From contig MGNX01000064.1 of NCBI GenBank assembly GCA_001796935.1, positions 5,973-23,476 on the forward strand: a stretch of DNA of 17,504 nucleotides. Direction: 5' to 3'. Positions 14,456-17,504 of the stretch are shown piece by piece; position 1 is the stretch's first letter, and each line of letters begins with the position of its first letter. The position numbers and the translations under genes were made by a program. The notes under the pieces were generated by a model. It was not told where the DNA came from. It saw only the letters and a list, made by a program, of their open reading frames with translations, and did no database searches. The stretch is from Chloroflexi bacterium RBG_16_60_22. GTDB lineage: Bacteria > Chloroflexota > Dehalococcoidia > Dehalococcoidales > RBG-16-60-22.

Positions 14456-14460
14456 TGAAG

Positions 14461-16920
14461 ATGAACAACGAAGAGCTTTCCCGGATGCTGGAATCGTTCG
14501 ATAACCTCAAGGCGGATAAATACCCCCTGAAAAACTACGAAAGCATCGGCAAGCGCGGCGTGCGGCGCATCGACGGGGTAGAGAAGGCGAGCGGGGCCGC
14601 CAGGTACACTATCGACGTGCAGCTGCCCGGCATGCTCCACGGGAGGTTCCTGACCTGCCCCTATCCCCACGCCGAGATAATGAGCATGGATACCGGCCGG
14701 GCGGAAAAGCTGGCCGGAGTCAGGGGCGTCCTCCGGTATGACGACCCCGAGCTGCCGGAGAGCGCCTCCCTGGGCGGGCACGAGCCCTTCCCCACGGTAG
14801 TCCTCCCCCGGGTGGCCCACTTCCAGGGGGAGGAGGTCGGCGCCTTCGTGGTGGCCGATACCGAGGACATCGCCGCGGAGGCCCTGGAGCTGATTGAGGT
14901 GGCGTGGCAGCCGCGACCCTTCGTGCTGGACCCGGAGGAAGCGCTCAAGCCGGACGCCCCCCTGGCCAACCCCGAAGCGCTGCCTAAAGGCAACCTCGAC
15001 CCCGAAAGCACCTACATCGAAAAGCACGGCGACGTCGCGAAGGGCTTCGCCGAGGCCGATAAAATAATCGAGTTCAAGTTCACCCAGGGACTGAACACCT
15101 GGGTCGGCCCGGAGCGTCCCTGCGGCGTTTTCCGCTGGAACGGGGAGTACCCGGAGGTCTGGCTGAAGCAGCAGCGTCCCCATATCAGCAAGCGGCACAT
15201 CGCCACCTGGTTCGGCGGCATCCCGATGAACAAGATTGACGTCCACTGCCTCTACCAGGGCGCCAGCTTCGGCGGGTGGAGCCAGGTATCGTGGAACCTG
15301 GGGGGGCACTACTGCGCCGCGCTCATGTCCCGCCGCCTCAACCGGCCCGTGATGTGGACCTTCAACCGGCGGGAGGACTTCTACGGCGGGGAGATGGACG
15401 AGGGGGTCTACTACTACAAGGTGGGCGCCAGACGGGACGGGACGATAACCGCCGTCGAGGCCCGTGCGGTGGTGACCAACCAGTTCCTGCCGGTCTTCGG
15501 GGTGGTCAAGCACTTCATCGATAACACCCGCGTCCCCAACATCTACGGCAAAACGGAATCGGTGATGATAAACAAGGGCCCCACCGTGGCCACGCGCTGC
15601 GAGCAGAACTCCAACTGCCACAGCATGACCCTGGTCTTCAACCGCGTCGCCGCGGCGCTGGGGCTCGACCCCACCGAGGTAGCCCTGAAAAACGACGGCG
15701 CCGAGGGCCACGATATCGACTGGCTAAACAGGCGCAAGGCGGAGATGGGGTTCCCGGTCAGGGACAGCCTGAAGGAGTGCCTGGACAAGGGCAGGGCGGC
15801 GATAGGCTGGGACAGGAACTGGCACGCGCCGGGGACGAAGAGACTCCCCGACGGCCGGATGCACGGCCTGGCCTTTACCTGGACGCACGAGTGGGACGAT
15901 TCCGGCGGCTCCAGCGAAATAGCCATTTACATCGAGCGCAACGACGCCACCGCCACCATACTCGGGTGCCGGTCGGACGTCGGCGTGAACGCGGAGACGG
16001 CCTACTGCCAGATTGCCGCCGACGAGCTCGGCCTGCGCATCGAGGACGTCCGCTACAAGGGGCAGATGGACGCCGGCTTCTACACCATGACGCCGGATAC
16101 CTCCACCAACATGTCCGTCAACGGCTCAGCGGTCCGGCACTGCGCCCGTCTCCTCAAGAAAAAAATCCTGGAAACGGCGGTCGCCCCCCGCGGCGTAACG
16201 CAGCTCGGCAGCTTCCCGCCCGCTTTCCCCGATAAGAAACCCGAAGAGCTGGACATCAGGGACAGCGTCATCTTCGAGAAGGCCAACCCGACCAACCGCC
16301 TGACGCTGGCGGAGTTCGTCGGGCCGAGCGGGGCCATGGGCCCCCTCCTCTCGACCATCGGGGAGCCGGTCTGGGCCGGCAAGGAAGGCATCAAATATCC
16401 GCTGCGTCTCACGCCGCCCCTCTTCGAGCATGCCTGGCACGTCCAGCGGGGGACGTACATCGGCGTGCGCCTCCGCCTCTGCCGGCAGGCCCATTTCATG
16501 GAGGTGGCGGTGGACACCGAGACCGGCGAGGTCGATATCACGCGCATGGTCACCGTCAACGACGTCGGCAAGGCGATAAGCGTGGAGGGCTGCGAGGGGC
16601 AGGCGTACGGCGGGGCCGTCATGGCGGCGGGGAGAGGCCACACCGAGGAGGTCGTCCACGACCCCAATACCGGGGTGATGCTCAACGGCAATCTCCTGAA
16701 CTACAAGATTCCTACGCTCATGGACGTCGGGGAGATTGACACCGTCCTCGTGGAAACGGGCATGGGCTACGGCCCTTACGGGCTGGTCGGCATCGGGGAG
16801 GACGTGGCCACCGTCATGCCCACGCTCATCGGCGCGGCCGTCCATAACGCCACCGGTAAATGGGTGGACGGCTTCCCGGTAACCCCGGACAGGGTGCTCC
16901 GGGCGCTGGGCAAAGCATGA
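14461..16920 (+). CDS. Molybdopterin-binding catalytic subunit of a xanthine dehydrogenase-family hydroxylase
   Basis: This is the large subunit of 819 residues expected to hold the molybdenum cofactor and hydroxylate an unknown substrate. The N-terminal a/b hammerhead domain (about 25-140) begins at IDGVEKASGAARYTIDVQLP. The molybdopterin-binding domains follow from about 195 to the end. The proposed catalytic glutamate lies in GLVGIGEDVATVMP near the C-terminus, followed by the usual conserved segment ending NATG. In the first cofactor loop the common GGGFGxK-type motif is replaced by GASFGGW, and the region before it reads VGPERPCGVF, so this is a divergent branch rather than a standard xanthine dehydrogenase. 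An in-frame TTG-type extension back to 14383 lies inside the preceding gene and is rejected. Substrate candidates such as aromatic acyl-CoA, aldehydes or N-heterocycles remain open. Confidence 0.88.
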   Translation: MNNEELSRMLESFDNLKADKYPLKNYESIGKRGVRRIDGVEKASGAARYTIDVQLPGMLHGRFLTCPYPHAEIMSMDTGRAEKLAGVRGVLRYDDPELPESASLGGHEPFPTVVLPRVAHFQGEEVGAFVVADTEDIAAEALELIEVAWQPRPFVLDPEEALKPDAPLANPEALPKGNLDPESTYIEKHGDVAKGFAEADKIIEFKFTQGLNTWVGPERPCGVFRWNGEYPEVWLKQQRPHISKRHIATWFGGIPMNKIDVHCLYQGASFGGWSQVSWNLGGHYCAALMSRRLNRPVMWTFNRREDFYGGEMDEGVYYYKVGARRDGTITAVEARAVVTNQFLPVFGVVKHFIDNTRVPNIYGKTESVMINKGPTVATRCEQNSNCHSMTLVFNRVAAALGLDPTEVALKNDGAEGHDIDWLNRRKAEMGFPVRDSLKECLDKGRAAIGWDRNWHAPGTKRLPDGRMHGLAFTWTHEWDDSGGSSEIAIYIERNDATATILGCRSDVGVNAETAYCQIAADELGLRIEDVRYKGQMDAGFYTMTPDTSTNMSVNGSAVRHCARLLKKKILETAVAPRGVTQLGSFPPAFPDKKPEELDIRDSVIFEKANPTNRLTLAEFVGPSGAMGPLLSTIGEPVWAGKEGIKYPLRLTPPLFEHAWHVQRGTYIGVRLRLCRQAHFMEVAVDTETGEVDITRMVTVNDVGKAISVEGCEGQAYGGAVMAAGRGHTEEVVHDPNTGVMLNGNLLNYKIPTLMDVGEIDTVLVETGMGYGPYGLVGIGEDVATVMPTLIGAAVHNATGKWVDGFPVTPDRVLRALGKA

Positions 16921-16952
16921 TAACGCCCGAATATGATTTGGAGAGCTGACCG

Positions 16953-17504
16953 ATGAAGAAGTTTAAACACGTGAACGCAAGCTCGCTCAAAGAGGCGGCG
17001 GCTGTCCTCAAGGCCGGCGGGGCCAGGGGCAAAATCATCGCCGGCGGCACCGATATCCTGGGCCAGATGCAGGACAACATCCTGCCGGAGTACCCGGAGG
17101 TCCTGGTCAACATCAAGAGCATCGACGGGCTGGACTACATCAGGGAGGACGACGGGAAGCTGCATATCGGCGCCCTGACGAGGCTCGAAGATATCGCTCA
17201 TGACAGGGTCGTTAAGGGAAAATACCCGGCCCTTTCCGAGGCCTGCCGCCGGACGGCCTCTCCCCATATCCGGGAGATGGGCACGCTGGGCGGCAACATC
17301 TGCCAGAGCAACCGCTGCTGGTACTACTGGGTCCCCGATAACCGGTTCGACTGCCTGAGGAAGGGCGGCAAAATGTGCTACGCCCTGACCGGCGATGCCC
17401 GGTACCACTCCATCTTCGGTTCCACCCGCGTCTATCCCACCCCCTGCTCGGTGGCCTGCCCGGCCGGCGTGGCCATCCCCGACTACCTCAGCCAAATCAG
17501 GGAA
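16953..17504 (+). CDS. FAD-binding subunit of the molybdenum hydroxylase, apparently fused to a GltD-like Fe-S domain (partial, runs off the window)
   Basis: The first 184 residues are visible; the window ends before any stop. Residues 1-116 are an FAD_binding_5 domain of the CoxM/HcrB type: IIAGGTDILGQMQDN binds FAD, and ASPHIREMGTLGGNICQ is the second FAD motif. Four cysteines follow, C117, C122, C134 and C142, matching in placement the 4Fe-4S insertion known from the beta subunit of 4-hydroxybenzoyl-CoA reductase. Soon after comes C165-x3-C169-P with AGVAIPDYLSQIRE, the opening of the Fe-S domain found in GltD and dihydropyrimidine dehydrogenase. This comes where the rest of the FAD domain should continue, so that domain appears to be interrupted or fused. 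GGAGAG lies 7 nt before the ATG. The gene follows the large subunit by 32 nt and belongs to its operon. Confidence 0.85.
   Translation, partial: MKKFKHVNASSLKEAAAVLKAGGARGKIIAGGTDILGQMQDNILPEYPEVLVNIKSIDGLDYIREDDGKLHIGALTRLEDIAHDRVVKGKYPALSEACRRTASPHIREMGTLGGNICQSNRCWYYWVPDNRFDCLRKGGKMCYALTGDARYHSIFGSTRVYPTPCSVACPAGVAIPDYLSQIRE

Noticed and set aside
14383..14460. Longer N-terminus for the molybdopterin subunit
   Set aside because: It would overlap the end of the 2Fe-2S gene by over 70 bases with no ribosome site. The translated extension does not look like protein of this family.
1..17504. CRISPR arrays, tRNA or rRNA genes
   Set aside because: No regularly spaced repeats, cloverleaf-like sequences or rRNA motifs were seen on either strand by eye.

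Overview
The window is GC-rich bacterial DNA in which every recognised gene lies on the + strand. The gene content suggests a Chloroflexota member, possibly a Dehalococcoidia-type lineage. The pointers are a phoBR-arsC-pstSCAB-phoU cluster, a FecR-domain anti-sigma-like protein with a 'LDACL..' N-terminus, a CHASE2 adenylate cyclase, a molybdenum hydroxylase operon, and a hairpin repeat of the TGTCATYCTGAG type. The taxonomy is inference from style and content; no rRNA or other marker is present.

Region 1 (48-7354) is a complete phosphate-starvation module. A sigma-70-type promoter drives a PhoB/PhoP-like response regulator and a PhoR-like kinase with HAMP and PAS domains. The next intergenic region carries four TTAA-centred hexamers at exact 11-bp spacing, which matches a Pho box. 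It precedes an ArsC/low-molecular-weight phosphatase-like gene, then pstS, pstC, pstA, pstB and phoU. The kinase would sense the state of the Pst transporter through PhoU, and the regulator would induce the transporter operon through the Pho box. ArsC would deal with arsenate entering by phosphate transport.

Region 2 (7355-13434) is a signalling island: a CHASE2 class III adenylate cyclase, an ECF-type sigma factor, a single-pass FecR-domain protein with a long low-complexity extracytoplasmic tail, and a GAF-HD-GYP protein. The four genes are packed with gaps or overlaps of under 20 bp, so they are probably one operon. Two copies of a roughly 105-bp hairpin repeat, about 90% identical and in the same orientation, flank the island.

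Region 3 (13435-13954) is a gene-free 520-bp stretch dense with signals. It holds the second repeat, a TGTGA-N8-TCACA palindrome, a perfect TATAAT with no recognisable -35 box, an unassigned structured RNA of about 199 nt ending in a very strong intrinsic terminator, and a separate promoter for the downstream operon. The palindrome is centred near -42.5 relative to the predicted RNA start, which is the geometry of a class II CRP-activated promoter. That is notable because an adenylate cyclase is encoded nearby.

Region 4 (13955-17504, running off the window) is a molybdenum hydroxylase operon of the xanthine dehydrogenase/CO dehydrogenase/4-hydroxybenzoyl-CoA reductase superfamily: a 2Fe-2S subunit, a molybdopterin subunit, and the start of an FAD subunit. 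The FAD subunit carries a four-cysteine insertion. It then passes, in frame, into a Cys-x3-Cys-Pro motif typical of the N-terminal Fe-S domain of GltD/dihydropyrimidine-dehydrogenase-type oxidoreductases, which suggests an unusual fusion.
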